Source: a virus. From it: a DNA stretch of 41,546 nucleotides. Positions within the stretch are counted from its first letter, which is position 1, and each line of letters opens with the position of its first letter. Location of the stretch: positions 1 through 41,546 of the IMG/VR virus record IMGVR_UViG_3300031886_000011. One strand, given 5' to 3'. The notes under the pieces were generated by a model. That model had not been told where the DNA came from. It did not search any database and saw nothing but the letters and a program-made list of their open reading frames with translations. A program made the translations under genes and the position numbers. Shown in pieces: positions 9,251 to 17,529 of the stretch.

Positions 9251-9442
9251 CTACTCCTTTTTCTTGGCTAAGGCAGACCAAATCACACCAGCAATGGTGA
9301 TGACGGCACCAATAGCCATTTCTAGTTCAGCTTCGCCTAAGATGCCCTTGGTTACAAGTGCGCCACCTCCGGCAGTTAATAAATGTCTAACGATACCGTT
9401 AAGCACCGTGTCCTGCGTCTTAGTTAATTTCTTAGTTGTCAT
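9251..9442 (-). CDS. Putative holin, 63 aa
   Basis: A small protein with a Lys/Thr N-terminus, a helix with I-V-R-H-L-L-T-A-G-G-G-A-L-V (residues ~18-31), a membrane-like helix A-I-G-A-V-I-T-I-A-G-V-I-W-S (residues ~43-56) and a charged K-K-K-E tail. The order RH-x-LT-x-x-GG ... G-V-x-WS-x-x-x-K resembles the small Pam3-gp28-type putative holins. The start overlaps the stop of a 37-residue gene as TAATG. It would form lesions in the inner membrane at lysis. No endolysin gene is recognised beside it; a peptidoglycan hydrolase could be hidden in the giant protein. Confidence 0.6.
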   Translation of the reverse strand: MTTKKLTKTQDTVLNGIVRHLLTAGGGALVTKGILGEAELEMAIGAVITIAGVIWSALAKKKE

Positions 9443-9555
9443 TATATGCTTCCCTTCTTTTTCCCTTTCTTGCCCTGATCTTCCTTCTTATTCTTGGCTA
9501 TCCTTGCCTTGGCGGCTTTCCCGGTTTCCCATGAGTATTTTTCTTTTCTTGGCAT
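9442..9555 (-). CDS. Small basic protein, 37 aa
   Basis: The frame starts at ATG 9555 with AGGAG seven bases upstream and ends with TAA at 9444-9442, sharing a base with the start of the putative holin. Its start lies inside the 3' end of the 80-residue gene at 9498-9740. The product is extremely basic, with about 17 Lys/Arg in 37 residues (M-P-R-K-E-K-Y-S-W at the start, K-K-G-K-K-K-G near the end). No domain is recognised. The strong ribosome site and the TAATG junction argue for translation; it may mainly couple holin translation to the upstream gene. Confidence 0.6.
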   Translation of the reverse strand: MPRKEKYSWETGKAAKARIAKNKKEDQGKKGKKKGSI

Positions 9556-9740
9556 TTTTTCTCCTTTGTTTGGGGTGTATCCCTCTCATAAAATGAGAGA
9601 ATCTTTATTCCCGTCCAGATAATAGTTACAACTAAAAGAACAATTTTCAAGATAATCTCTAAATCTGAAAGCGTAGTAACCCCAAGGACAGTTCCATTTA
9701 CTCCCAAGGTTTTCGCAAGTTCTGTTCCCGTTTCGTTCAT
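9498..9740 (-). CDS. Small membrane protein, 80 aa, possible second holin/lysis protein
   Basis: The start overlaps the previous stop as ATGA. Residues ~28-48 (I-I-L-K-I-V-L-L-V-V-T-I-I-W-T) are a clear single membrane helix. The N-terminus is neutral; the C-terminal ~28 residues are Lys/Gln/Pro rich and should face the cytoplasm. It lies between a conserved virion-associated protein and the putative holin, in the place of a lysis cassette. Its last 58 bases overlap the 37-residue gene in another frame. It could be a holin, antiholin or pinholin-like regulator; the sequence does not decide. Confidence 0.55.
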   Translation of the reverse strand: MNETGTELAKTLGVNGTVLGVTTLSDLEIILKIVLLVVTIIWTGIKILSFYERDTPQTKEKKCQEKKNTHGKPGKPPRQG

Positions 9741-10186
9741 TCGCTTGGCATCTCCACTTCATCCCATGTCTGGTCGCTCTCGTTCCATTGATAAAATGCC
9801 TTAGGAACCCCCTCCTCATTCATCTCTACCTCTGGAGGAGGTGTTGGGGGAACCCAATAGCAGGTATCCTCATCCAAACTCCAGCTAGGGAAGGGTTGGG
9901 GCAAATAAAATGCATCACGATCTTCATCGTAGATGTATCCTATTCCTGCATAATTCACTCTGAATGGAACCCCATCATCCTCTTCTCGTGTCTCAGGGTT
10001 ATAGTGCTTGCCGCCGTGAGTGTTGTAGCTGGTTCTTTTCCACAAGGACTGACTGTCTCCCCCCGAATTCAATAAAGCTGAACCAAGCTCTTCAGACTCA
10101 TTTCCATCGGCATCAGTAATGTTGTCAGTAGCCACCGCGACAACGTTCACAACCACGCCTTCTTCAATTTTTGCAAAGTATGACAT
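9737..10186 (-). CDS. Conserved phage tail-associated protein, 149 aa
   Basis: The protein has the pattern Y-F-A-K-I-E ... V-V-N-V-V-A-V near the start, W-K-R-T-S-Y-N-T ... G-K-H-Y in the middle, then F-R-V-N-Y-A-G-I-G-Y-I-Y-D and P-F-P-S-W-S-L-D-E ... C-Y-W-V-P-P. From family knowledge this is a small protein found widely in marine and freshwater phages beside tail fibre genes; its role is unknown, and structural or fibre-related is the usual guess. The acidic, Trp-rich C-terminus (residues ~105-149) resembles fibre-associated carbohydrate-contacting segments. It is four bases downstream of the Gly-rich fibre gene. Confidence 0.65.
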   Translation of the reverse strand: MSYFAKIEEGVVVNVVAVATDNITDADGNESEELGSALLNSGGDSQSLWKRTSYNTHGGKHYNPETREEDDGVPFRVNYAGIGYIYDEDRDAFYLPQPFPSWSLDEDTCYWVPPTPPPEVEMNEEGVPKAFYQWNESDQTWDEVEMPSE

Positions 10187-10189
10187 GGG

Positions 10190-11200
10190 TTAGGGGTCTG
10201 TAAACGTGATGATAGTGTACGACTTAATCTCAAATAGAAAATTAGTGCTGTCAGAATGGTTGACATAATTGGAACCCTCTGACCCTGAAAAAGTAGGTAT
10301 AACCAGATCAGCACTGATGCCGCCGTCATAGACCGGCCATTTAAGTATAACAACCCCCGTTCCGCCATTACCGCCGCGACCATGACTGCCATAGGTAGGA
10401 GCGGTTACATCTCCCCGTCCACCACCACCGCCACCGGTTCCCTTGTTGGCAGCGCCGTACTCACCGTTGCAAGCCGAAGACGGACTAGAAAGGCTCCCGG
10501 TGCCACCATCGCCGCCAACATTGAAAGCACCTCCAGCACCTGCACCTCCAGAGCCGCTGTAGCCGCCGCCGCCACCGCCGCCACCAAACACCCAATTGCC
10601 AAATGTTCCTGAACCGGAGATGTCAGGAGTCCTGCCGGAACCACCGTTGACGGAAGTGCTACTACCACCAGCTCCACCTCCACCTCCACCTCTGTAGGTT
10701 GCCTGAATGCCGGTCCCACTATGGCCATAACTGCCGGAGGACTGATACTTAGACGATGATCCACCACCTGACCCCGTAAAGCCTCCACCACCACCCCCAG
10801 AACCACCGCTGCCGCCAGAATTGCCACCCCATCCGCCCTTGCCGCCACCATTTGTACTGGTATCTGACGTGCTTAGGCCTAATCCCGACAGTTGAGTGGT
10901 GCCACCGACGCTACCGTAATAACCCGTACTAGATGCAAATGTATAATTGTATCCACCGTTGCCACCTGCCCCAATCGTGATAGACATAACTGCCGAACCG
11001 CCGCTATTCATGGGGTATATCGTTTCGTAGAAATACTCACCCCCGCCTCCGCCTCCGGAACCCGTGCCAGCCCAAGCACCAGCACCACCAGCACCACCAG
11101 CCTGAGAGATCATCGACATCCCCATAGTCGGGGTCTGGTAGGTTGGACCACCACCACCACCAGCAGCAGCATAACGATATGGATTGATAATTCCGGCCAT
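10190..11200 (-). CDS. Glycine-rich tail fibre/collar protein, 336 aa
   Basis: The start is placed at ATG 11200, just after the upstream stop (11205-11203); an ATG at 11227 would overlap that gene. The N-terminus M-A-G-I-I-N-P-Y-R-Y-A is a familiar opening of Gly-rich phage tail proteins. Residues ~10-270 are dominated by Gly and Ser with long Gly runs; a beta-rich ending contains G-G-T-G-V-V-I-L-K-W-P (residues ~266-280). The DNA is therefore strongly G+C biased and repetitive, which gives long spurious open frames on the opposite strand. Role: probably receptor-binding tip or collar. It is one of two Gly-rich proteins in this phage (the other at 8225-9247). Confidence 0.7.
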   Translation of the reverse strand: MAGIINPYRYAAAGGGGGPTYQTPTMGMSMISQAGGAGGAGAWAGTGSGGGGGGEYFYETIYPMNSGGSAVMSITIGAGGNGGYNYTFASSTGYYGSVGGTTQLSGLGLSTSDTSTNGGGKGGWGGNSGGSGGSGGGGGGFTGSGGGSSSKYQSSGSYGHSGTGIQATYRGGGGGGAGGSSTSVNGGSGRTPDISGSGTFGNWVFGGGGGGGGYSGSGGAGAGGAFNVGGDGGTGSLSSPSSACNGEYGAANKGTGGGGGGRGDVTAPTYGSHGRGGNGGTGVVILKWPVYDGGISADLVIPTFSGSEGSNYVNHSDSTNFLFEIKSYTIITFTDP

Positions 11201-11202
11201 GA

Positions 11203-11901
11203 TTATGTCCAATAACCGAGTACCCAAAGTTTAAGTCCGGTTGCATCTGACACGTTATTAATATCCACAACAAGAAATCCGTTTGCATCCACAGCCTTGG
11301 ATGCAGCACTGCCGACAAAAACCGTGCTTCCAGCCTTGGTTCCATAGTAGGCACTGCTACCAATCGAAAGGTCAGAAGCAAAAATTGTGGATGCACTACC
11401 GGGGTCAGTGGCGTGGTAGCGTACGTCAATATCAACTCCGCTTGAATCCGACGCAGACAAAGAGGCTTTGACCTCTGTGATCGTCATGTTTCGGGGAACC
11501 AAAAAAGTGATCTGGTCGTCACCCGTGGAGAGGGTTGTTGTCTCGTCTGAAACAGCTACCCCAATCTCTGCTGGTGGCTTGATCTTTTTCTCATCACCAC
11601 CACTCTCGACCATTGCGAGGAAGTCACCGGTGCTCCAACCGCTGGTGTCTGCAGTAGCGTGACCCGTGTCGTCGTCAAGTCCACCCAAGTCCAAGGTGAA
11701 CTCGTTGGCGGACAAGCCTAACCCTGATCCCGCAGTATAGATTGCAGCTCCAATATCAGACAGCACTTCTGAGGTGGTACGGAATTCCAAGTCCGTTCCT
11801 GCTGCATCGCCACGCACATAGTTTAGTGCCGTAATGGTTGAAGGGGTATCCCCCAAGTTTTTAAATGTGCGTCCGGGGTCTGTAGTTCTGTCAAATGCCA
11901 T
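11203..11901 (-). CDS. Virion fibre/decoration protein, 232 aa
   Basis: GGAGG lies eight bases before the ATG, which also overlaps the upstream stop as TAATG. The N-terminal half has fibre-like segments (L-N-Y-V-R-G-D-A-A-G-T-D-L-E-F-R-T, residues ~26-42). The C-terminal half (residues ~115-232) is a beta-sandwich-like module with I-T-F-L-V-P-R-N-M-T-I-T-E-V-K-A-S-L, a pattern seen in capsid or tail decoration proteins of many environmental phages. No enzymatic motif is visible. It lies within a run of small structural genes between the large fibre and the Gly-rich protein. Confidence 0.6.
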   Translation of the reverse strand: MAFDRTTDPGRTFKNLGDTPSTITALNYVRGDAAGTDLEFRTTSEVLSDIGAAIYTAGSGLGLSANEFTLDLGGLDDDTGHATADTSGWSTGDFLAMVESGGDEKKIKPPAEIGVAVSDETTTLSTGDDQITFLVPRNMTITEVKASLSASDSSGVDIDVRYHATDPGSASTIFASDLSIGSSAYYGTKAGSTVFVGSAASKAVDANGFLVVDINNVSDATGLKLWVLGYWT

Positions 11902-12239
11902 TATGATTCCTCCGCTCCAAATATGAAGTAGTTAACTTTGTCTGCTGTAGTAGACTGACCCTTGAGCACTTCGTCAGCTTCCACTACAATCATATGCCCC
12001 AAGGACCACTCAAATGTTTCGTCCGGCTCCAGAGACACATTGAGTATTCGTGCAGTATCAGCAGTGCCGTTAAAAAATACCTCAACAACCTCCGTAGAGC
12101 TGTTCATGTTGTGCAGCACAATTGTCTTAACCAAGCCCGTAACCCCGTCTGGGTCATAGATGTCAGCAGGAGTCCCCGCAACCCCAAGCTGCCACGGTGC
12201 ACTGCCTTCAGTGTTTAATAACTTATGTGTCGTAGCCAT
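11901..12239 (-). CDS. Small beta-rich virion protein, 112 aa
   Basis: The protein carries G-L-V-K-T-I-V-L-H-N, E-V-V-E-V-F-F-N-G-T-A and L-E-P-D-E-T-F-E-W (residues ~35-85). This is the strand pattern of small jelly-roll or Ig-like proteins that decorate phage virions or cap fibres. The start follows the stop of the long fibre gene by three bases and lacks a clear ribosome site, so translation is probably coupled. Its 3' end overlaps the next start as TAATG. Structural role inferred from position and pattern. Confidence 0.6.
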   Translation of the reverse strand: MATTHKLLNTEGSAPWQLGVAGTPADIYDPDGVTGLVKTIVLHNMNSSTEVVEVFFNGTADTARILNVSLEPDETFEWSLGHMIVVEADEVLKGQSTTADKVNYFIFGAEES

Positions 12240-12242
12240 AAT

Positions 12243-14519
12243 TTAAGCGGCATATAGCCAAAGTGTTTTAGCGTCTATTGTTACATCAGTGGAATCTGAA
12301 CCGTCGTCGGCAGCCCGAACCAATTCTCCTGCAAAATTAAGCTTACCTCTTTGGGGGGATATATCGACACCTTCATCCTGAATTGTATGACCTGACCCGC
12401 TGGAGGTTTCCCATGTAGCCAAACCGTTTGCATCAGAGGTTAAAACCTTGTCTGCGCCCTGAGTTCCATCGGTGATCTTTACCTGCCCGTTAATCTCCAA
12501 TTCTGCATCCGGATCAGTTACGCCTATGCCGACGTTTCCGGCATCATCAATTATCATTCGCTCTGAACCAGCAGTGTCGAACCTAATCTTATCCTCATCA
12601 GCAGACTCCTCTACCTGAATCTTAGTGTCGCTATCCGCATCAATTATGCTATCCATTAGCGCAGCATCACGCCATGCAGGATTTCCACTGCTATCTGTTT
12701 TCCAGACCTTACTGTTTTGACCAGAACCTGAAGCAACATAACCTGCTGCAGTGTTAGAGTTTTCTATCCAAGTATCCTCGTCGGTGTCAACCCAAGGCAC
12801 ATTGACAACTGCTTGGTTGCTGCTATTGAACTGAACCCCATAAGTCCTGCTTGCCGTAGCGGATACTGCATTTGCTGCAACACTTTGTTCTGTGTCGTCC
12901 TCTAGTTTCATCAAGCCCAACACTGAACTAGTTGCAGCGTTGTAGGTTGTGTCCGTAACAGTATTGGTTATAGTGACTTCACCGCCAGCTTCTGTAATGT
13001 CAATCCCCGTACCTGCGGTGAATGCCAAGCTCTCCGAATCAGCAAGAGTGTTTCCTCCTGCTGTGATAGTCCTTAAAGAATCAGCAGCCCACTCAAGTAC
13101 ATTCCCGCTTGCTGGAGCCTTTAACACGTATCCGGCCGTGGATGCTCCCTGCGGCAAGCCGTAAGTCCAAAGCTTCCACTTCTGGTCATCAGCGTGGGTG
13201 TCATCATCCGTGAAGGTAAGAACCTGCCCGTTAACATTAGGGGTCTCATCCTTGATTGTCTTGCTTCGCAACTCTATGGCATTGAACCACGGATCATCAT
13301 AATCCTTAACAGCAGCCGTACCTAATCCAAGATTGGTACGGGCAGTCTCAGCATTATTCAGGTCGGACAAATTGTCAGCAATCTCTAGGTAAGGATGGGA
13401 GTGGGTGTCTGACTTCGTTGCAAGCTGATCAAAAATCTTATCTGCACTCCATAGCACAGTTGTGTCCCCATCGCCAGCAGTGTCATCAATAACCCTATGC
13501 TGCGCGGCTACGTAGTTAAGCAAGCTGTCATGGTCGATGGTTGTCTGGTCTATATCTATGTCTACTTCATTGTTGTCCGTATCGTCAGTGATTGTTACCT
13601 TGGTGCTTCCAGCATTAAGCTTCTTAAACTCCAAGTCCAAGCTGGTCTTCTGCTTGAATATCCCAACCCCCGCAGCCCCAACATTGCTTGCCGTATTGGA
13701 CTCACCCTCATCGTTGTCATCAACGTACTTCTTGGTAGCAGGGTGATGGTCTTGGGTTGGCGTGTAGGCTGATGTGTTCGTCACATTGAGGTAAGCACTA
13801 TCGTGATGGTGGTCACCTTCCGCCACCTCCCCGGAAGCCGTCCCCGTATTCTTGGTCGCGGAATCCCCCAAGCCCAAGGTTGTTCTCTGTGCTTCGTTGT
13901 CAGCATCATCAAGCAGGGCACGACCAGCAGCAGTAAAGTCAAATGTTGCTGCCGTGGTGTCAGTGTTAAAATAGAAGCCCTTGTCGGCAAGCTGAGTTAG
14001 TCCAGCTAAATCGTCGAGTATGGCAGACCAGCCCTGAACATGAGAGGCTATTACTAGTCCAAGGTTTGTTCTCGCATCAGCAGCCGTGCTTGCTCCCGTG
14101 CCTCCGTCTGCTACAGCAAGGTCTGTGATTCCGGCAATTGTTCCACCCGTGATTGATACAGCATCAGAATTCTGGGTTGATATGGTTCCTAGCCCATGAA
14201 CGCTATCACCCGTGGCAGCAATGTGAGTGTCAATCTCTGCGTGAGTATTTGTTCCCGTGCCGCTGGTGAGATCGGTATGCCCAAAAGTTATAGTATTACT
14301 TGAAGCATCTATCGTTTTGTTGGTGAGCGTCTGAATTGCAGATGTTCCAACAATATCTCCAGCAGGCTTTGTGACAGACGCAACCGTACCATCCGGGCTA
14401 TCAAGAACCTCAAGGAGTCCGGCATCAAGAATGCTTAATGCCTGCTCGCTGGTTAACTGCCCATCAGGTTGCTGAACTAGGAACGTCGATTGCGGGAACT
14501 TTCTTGATGATTGACTCAT
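12243..14519 (-). CDS. Large tail fibre / stalk protein, 758 aa
   Basis: Start overlaps the previous stop as ATGA. The N-terminal ~30 residues are polar and probably attach to the virion. The shaft carries standard fibre signatures: Q-T-L-T-N-K-T-I-D, I-A-G-I-T-D-L-A-V-A-D-G-G-T-G-A-S-T (residues ~128-146), A-R-T-N-L-G-L twice (near 150 and ~390), and H-H-H-D-S-A-Y with H-H-P-A-T-K-K-Y-V-D-D (residues ~235-270). The distal part has G-N-V-G-I-G-V-T-D-P-D-A-E-L-E-I-N-G, a peptide common before chaperone-like tips, although no peptidase tip is evident here. It should form a trimeric fibre. Confidence 0.8.
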   Translation of the reverse strand: MSQSSRKFPQSTFLVQQPDGQLTSEQALSILDAGLLEVLDSPDGTVASVTKPAGDIVGTSAIQTLTNKTIDASSNTITFGHTDLTSGTGTNTHAEIDTHIAATGDSVHGLGTISTQNSDAVSITGGTIAGITDLAVADGGTGASTAADARTNLGLVIASHVQGWSAILDDLAGLTQLADKGFYFNTDTTAATFDFTAAGRALLDDADNEAQRTTLGLGDSATKNTGTASGEVAEGDHHHDSAYLNVTNTSAYTPTQDHHPATKKYVDDNDEGESNTASNVGAAGVGIFKQKTSLDLEFKKLNAGSTKVTITDDTDNNEVDIDIDQTTIDHDSLLNYVAAQHRVIDDTAGDGDTTVLWSADKIFDQLATKSDTHSHPYLEIADNLSDLNNAETARTNLGLGTAAVKDYDDPWFNAIELRSKTIKDETPNVNGQVLTFTDDDTHADDQKWKLWTYGLPQGASTAGYVLKAPASGNVLEWAADSLRTITAGGNTLADSESLAFTAGTGIDITEAGGEVTITNTVTDTTYNAATSSVLGLMKLEDDTEQSVAANAVSATASRTYGVQFNSSNQAVVNVPWVDTDEDTWIENSNTAAGYVASGSGQNSKVWKTDSSGNPAWRDAALMDSIIDADSDTKIQVEESADEDKIRFDTAGSERMIIDDAGNVGIGVTDPDAELEINGQVKITDGTQGADKVLTSDANGLATWETSSGSGHTIQDEGVDISPQRGKLNFAGELVRAADDGSDSTDVTIDAKTLWLYAA

Positions 14520-14857
14520 ATCATTACCACGGTAAACCAGCAGTCAGCACTGCCAAGGGTTAAAGTTGTGTCAGTGGTCGAGTTGGCGATGTAAAGCCCA
14601 TTGGTAAAATGCATCCCCCTGACGGGTACTTCCATGAAGAAGTTGTCCGCCCCGCTAATAAAGATGGGATGGATGGACGGAGCAGTTCCATTGCTTACCG
14701 ATGCCGCACTGTCAAAGAGCATCACATACTGATCCGAACCCTTGTTCGACCCGTAGAATCCAAGCAGCACCCCGGATACGGACTTCGCCAGTAAGTCATT
14801 ATCCCAAGTAGAGTTTGACAGCCTTGCGCCAATACTCTTCAACTGTCTTACAGCCAT
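14516..14857 (-). CDS. Small virion protein, 113 aa
   Basis: GGGGGAG lies before the ATG at 14857. The protein has about six predicted strands (G-V-L-L-G-F-Y-G, Y-V-M-L-F-D-S-A, I-H-P-I-F-I-S-G, M-E-V-P-V-R-G-M-H-F and C-W-F-T-V-V-M-I). The phrase 'P-V-R-G-M-x-F-x-x-G-L-Y-I-A' is typical of small beta-sandwich decoration or head-fibre proteins of environmental phages. It overlaps the long fibre gene by four bases. The role as capsid decoration or fibre base is an inference from position two genes after the capsid. Confidence 0.6.
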   Translation of the reverse strand: MAVRQLKSIGARLSNSTWDNDLLAKSVSGVLLGFYGSNKGSDQYVMLFDSAASVSNGTAPSIHPIFISGADNFFMEVPVRGMHFTNGLYIANSTTDTTLTLGSADCWFTVVMI

Positions 14858-14860
14858 AAA

Positions 14861-15118
14861 TCAGCTCCCCCAAGCAGCCTTGATTTGTTTCGGTGTATAG
14901 GATGATTTGCGGCGGCTCCCGTTCTCGCACTCATCCTTGTAGTACCCCTTCATCACATTTGTCTTCATGTCAATAGGAGACATAGCTCCGTTCGCAACAA
15001 ATATGGATTGGGGTGCGGTCACTCTCCTAAATCCAGCAGGAGCATTATCTCTCTCGCTGACAGACCTGACCAACTCCACGGCATGACCGTGTTCGTCCTT
15101 GTATACGTAGATTGGCAT
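14861..15118 (-). CDS. FmdB-like small protein without zinc cysteines, 85 aa
   Basis: The N-terminus M-P-I-Y-V-Y-K-D-E-H-G-H-A-V-E-L-V-R-S-V resembles FmdB-type zinc-ribbon proteins (M-P-I-Y-E-Y-x-C-x-x-C-G), but the expected cysteine pair is absent, so it probably does not bind zinc in that way. The C-terminal half is basic (R-R-K-S-S-Y-T-P-K-Q-I-K). It lies directly after the major capsid gene and its hairpin, a place where phages often have a small head protein. No clear ribosome site precedes the ATG. Confidence 0.55.
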   Translation of the reverse strand: MPIYVYKDEHGHAVELVRSVSERDNAPAGFRRVTAPQSIFVANGAMSPIDMKTNVMKGYYKDECENGSRRKSSYTPKQIKAAWGS

Positions 15119-15128
15119 AACGGTAATG

Positions 15129-15152
15129 GGGTAGGGGCCGAAGCCCCCACCC
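15129..15152 (-). terminator. UUCG-capped hairpin after the capsid gene
   Basis: Read on the minus strand, a ten-position stem (one A-C mismatch, nine pairs) closes on the extra-stable loop C(UUCG)G, 17 bases past the capsid stop. There is no run of U afterwards, so it is more likely a partial terminator or an mRNA-stabilising/processing structure that keeps capsid mRNA abundant than a full stop. Confidence 0.6.
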
Positions 15153-15168
15153 GCATTAAAGATTATCC

Positions 15169-16182
15169 TTACGAATAATTTGTTTTACTACGTTGAACAA
15201 CGAAGTAGTTGGAGTTCAGAACCTTAGCAGTCCAGAACACTTTCCAACCGACCGTAACAAGTTGATTTAATGGATCGCTCTTATCGGGGCCATCCGTAAT
15301 CAACACCTGCGGCGACTTCGGTGAATCACCTGCAAGTTGTGGGACACCATATGCATCTCCACCAAGGAAGAAGCTAGTGAACACATTGCCGCCAGAGTTA
15401 TACGTACCCTTGGTTCCGTCATCCTCGATGTAAGGATTCGTATCCTCGATGAATCGAGTTCCGTGGAACGAGCCAACTTCACCCTTATACAACGGCTGTA
15501 CGTCGCTGTACTTGTGGGCTTGCAGCCAATCGTCGTCATTCATCAGGTCACGAGTTACTTGCGGGGGAGCAACACAGACGTATTGTCCGCCAATCTGCGG
15601 TGCGCGATTAATCTTCAGATTAGTCACCGCATCAAGGGCATCCACAGCCGTTACCTTGCCATTGTCGTTAGACAAGGCTGCCAACTCTGCAAATGTATCC
15701 GCAGTGCCAGAATACCGCTTTGTGCGGCTATCCGACTCGTCAGCATCCCCAGTGTTCACAAGTTCGTCACGAACGATTGTGTCCATATGCAATGCTGCAT
15801 CCTCACCATTAGTCTTCGACGCCTGAGACATCATGTTCAGGAGTGAAGTATTGTTGAGGATGTCAGTCATTCCAATGACCTGCCCGTATTGGACTAGCGT
15901 AGCATCCACGTACTCAAGCGTGAGTTCGCGGTACTTGCTTGCTGCCATTGCGGTTCCCTCAGTAAGGGTTTGGATACCCGTGGAACCGTCAAGCGTTGCG
16001 TCTGGCTCACCAAATCGGAAGAACCGAATTGATTTTGCCCCGGCGTTTTTCGGTAAGGGAGCTTGATTTGCAAACTCGGCTTTCCGAAGTGATTGAACTG
16101 CATATTCCAGCAGTTTCTTGCTGAAGTACGTTTGATATTGATCAGCAATTGATGCTGGACTAGTTGAACTTATAACAGCCAT
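15169..16182 (-). CDS. Major capsid protein, N4-gp56 family, 337 aa
   Basis: AGGAGAG stands nine bases before the ATG. The N-terminal arm is followed by Y-F-S-K-K-L-L-E-Y-A, F-A-N-Q-A-P-L-P-K-N-A-G-A-K-S-I-R-F-F-R-F and L-T-E-G-T (residues ~17-80), the usual signature of N4-gp56-type HK97-fold capsid proteins. Residues ~95-150 hold the spine-helix-like M-T-D-I-L-N-N-T ... A-A-L-H-M-D-T-I-V-R-D-E-L. The later part is beta-rich with F-F-L-G-G-D-A-Y-G. The length fits the family. It follows the scaffold gene by 15 bases. It should build the icosahedral head. Confidence 0.85.
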   Translation of the reverse strand: MAVISSTSPASIADQYQTYFSKKLLEYAVQSLRKAEFANQAPLPKNAGAKSIRFFRFGEPDATLDGSTGIQTLTEGTAMAASKYRELTLEYVDATLVQYGQVIGMTDILNNTSLLNMMSQASKTNGEDAALHMDTIVRDELVNTGDADESDSRTKRYSGTADTFAELAALSNDNGKVTAVDALDAVTNLKINRAPQIGGQYVCVAPPQVTRDLMNDDDWLQAHKYSDVQPLYKGEVGSFHGTRFIEDTNPYIEDDGTKGTYNSGGNVFTSFFLGGDAYGVPQLAGDSPKSPQVLITDGPDKSDPLNQLVTVGWKVFWTAKVLNSNYFVVQRSKTNYS

Positions 16183-16197
16183 TATACACTCTCCTCT

Positions 16198-17109
16198 CTA
16201 GGAGGAGCGTGCATCCGCTGCTGCTGCCACTTGCTGTAATCGCTGGAACTGTTCGGTATCCGAAAGTTCTTTAAAGCTCTTATCGCCAGATGGCCCATCA
16301 GACGGTGCAGACCCCCCTATTGATAGTTTCGATTTAAGACTGTCGTTCTCGGCTGAGAGAGCGGCAATCTGTTCCTGAAGCGATGAGCTTTTTTCGACCT
16401 GACCTCTCATGCCAACAATTTCGGCGGCATCTGCAATACCGCGAGAATACGTAGCTAATACGGGCTTCTCAATAATGAGACGCTGTACCTGCTGGTAGAA
16501 CTCGCTGTTCTGATCGTCAAGTTCCGGATAAGTCTTTGCTGACTGCTCGAAGTTTTCCTTCCAAGCAACCTTGAAGCTCTCATCCACATCAGCGGAAAAT
16601 TCCTTCTCAGCGTGGGAACGGACTTGTTCAGCACGTTGCCGTGCCTCCTCAGCCATTTTCAAGTTCCCTTCTTGAGAGTAGCTTTCCGCTACTTCCTCGT
16701 AATCACTTGCAGACAAACCTTTTTCGTCGATGAACTTCTCCTTCGGGCTGGCCTGATTGATGCGTTTCCGCATCTCTGCAAGCTCTTCCCTATCAGAGGC
16801 GTTCCTCTCCTTCTCAAGGTTGATCTTCTGCCAAGCCTTGTTTGCACGAGCTTTGTCCTTGTCGAACTTACTCGTCGCTTCACTTTTCAAAGAACCATCC
16901 TCCCCAGAAACAACGGGTTCCTGAGTCGGTGGAGAATCTGCCATAGGCGGCGGCCCCTCTGGCTCCGGCGGTTCCTGAGTTGGCTCAGGCTCTGCCTTGG
17001 CCCTCTCAGTTTTCATTTCCTCAGCAGACGGAATTTCCGGTTCCGCTGAGTCATGTTCCGCAGCCATTTGTTGAAGCTGCTCCAGCGTCATCTCCTGCTC
17101 TTCTGGCAT
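16198..17109 (-). CDS. Capsid scaffolding protein, 303 aa
   Basis: Directly upstream of the capsid gene. The protein is acidic, Glu/Gln/Pro rich (residues ~20-70 are mostly Pro, Glu and Ala) and then strongly helical and charged, with a predicted coiled coil at ~90-180 and a heptad-like L-Q-E-Q-I-A-A-L-S-A-E-N-D-S-L-K-S-K-L near 245-263. There are no enzyme motifs and no cysteines. This composition and position are typical of phage scaffolds, which guide head assembly and then leave. No clear ribosome site precedes the ATG. Confidence 0.75.
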   Translation of the reverse strand: MPEEQEMTLEQLQQMAAEHDSAEPEIPSAEEMKTERAKAEPEPTQEPPEPEGPPPMADSPPTQEPVVSGEDGSLKSEATSKFDKDKARANKAWQKINLEKERNASDREELAEMRKRINQASPKEKFIDEKGLSASDYEEVAESYSQEGNLKMAEEARQRAEQVRSHAEKEFSADVDESFKVAWKENFEQSAKTYPELDDQNSEFYQQVQRLIIEKPVLATYSRGIADAAEIVGMRGQVEKSSSLQEQIAALSAENDSLKSKLSIGGSAPSDGPSGDKSFKELSDTEQFQRLQQVAAAADARSS

Positions 17110-17175
17110 ACTTTAGTGCATTTTCTCAGCTCAAGTCGCACATCGTCCTGAACTGTAGCTGTATCTATAATCCAT

Positions 17176-17529
17176 TCAACGCCGATACAAATCGTCGAAA
17201 GAGTAAGGGACTCCGTTATCAGAGATGTGTTGGTCGCCCTCGTTGTCCAACTCTCTGTATAGCTGCTTATCAGAAAGTGACTCCACTACCGATATAGCAC
17301 CTCTAAAACCATTAGCAAATCCTGCCTCAAATTCAAGGTTTTTCTTTTTCGAAACACAGTTGGCATTATTCTTTAAAGTCATATTAAGCAGGATTCTCCC
17401 AAACTTCCTACCTGCTCTGGTCTGCATAAAAGCCTCTAAAACCTTAGCATCTTCAGGTTCCCAGCTAGGTTCATCAACCCAATCTATCCGCCGAGAAAAT
17501 GCCCACATTGCCCTTAACTTTCTAAACAT
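17176..17529 (-). CDS. Unknown protein in the head module, 117 aa
   Basis: A very good ribosome site (AGGAGGT, five bases before the ATG) supports the start, which lies inside the 3' end of the HNH gene. The sequence has aromatic/charged stretches, D-E-P-S-W-E-P-E-D-A-K near residue 20, a helical segment with F-A-N-G-F-R-G-A-I-S-V-V-E-S-L (residues ~70-85) and an acidic end. I do not recognise a family. It sits between portal/HNH and scaffold, where small head or portal-associated proteins are common, but no role can be read from the sequence. Confidence 0.6.
   Translation of the reverse strand: MFRKLRAMWAFSRRIDWVDEPSWEPEDAKVLEAFMQTRAGRKFGRILLNMTLKNNANCVSKKKNLEFEAGFANGFRGAISVVESLSDKQLYRELDNEGDQHISDNGVPYSFDDLYRR

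Noticed and set aside
10382-10851. Long open frames on both strands in this region
   Set aside because: They are shadows of the Gly-rich fibre gene, whose repetitive GGN codons remove stops in other frames.
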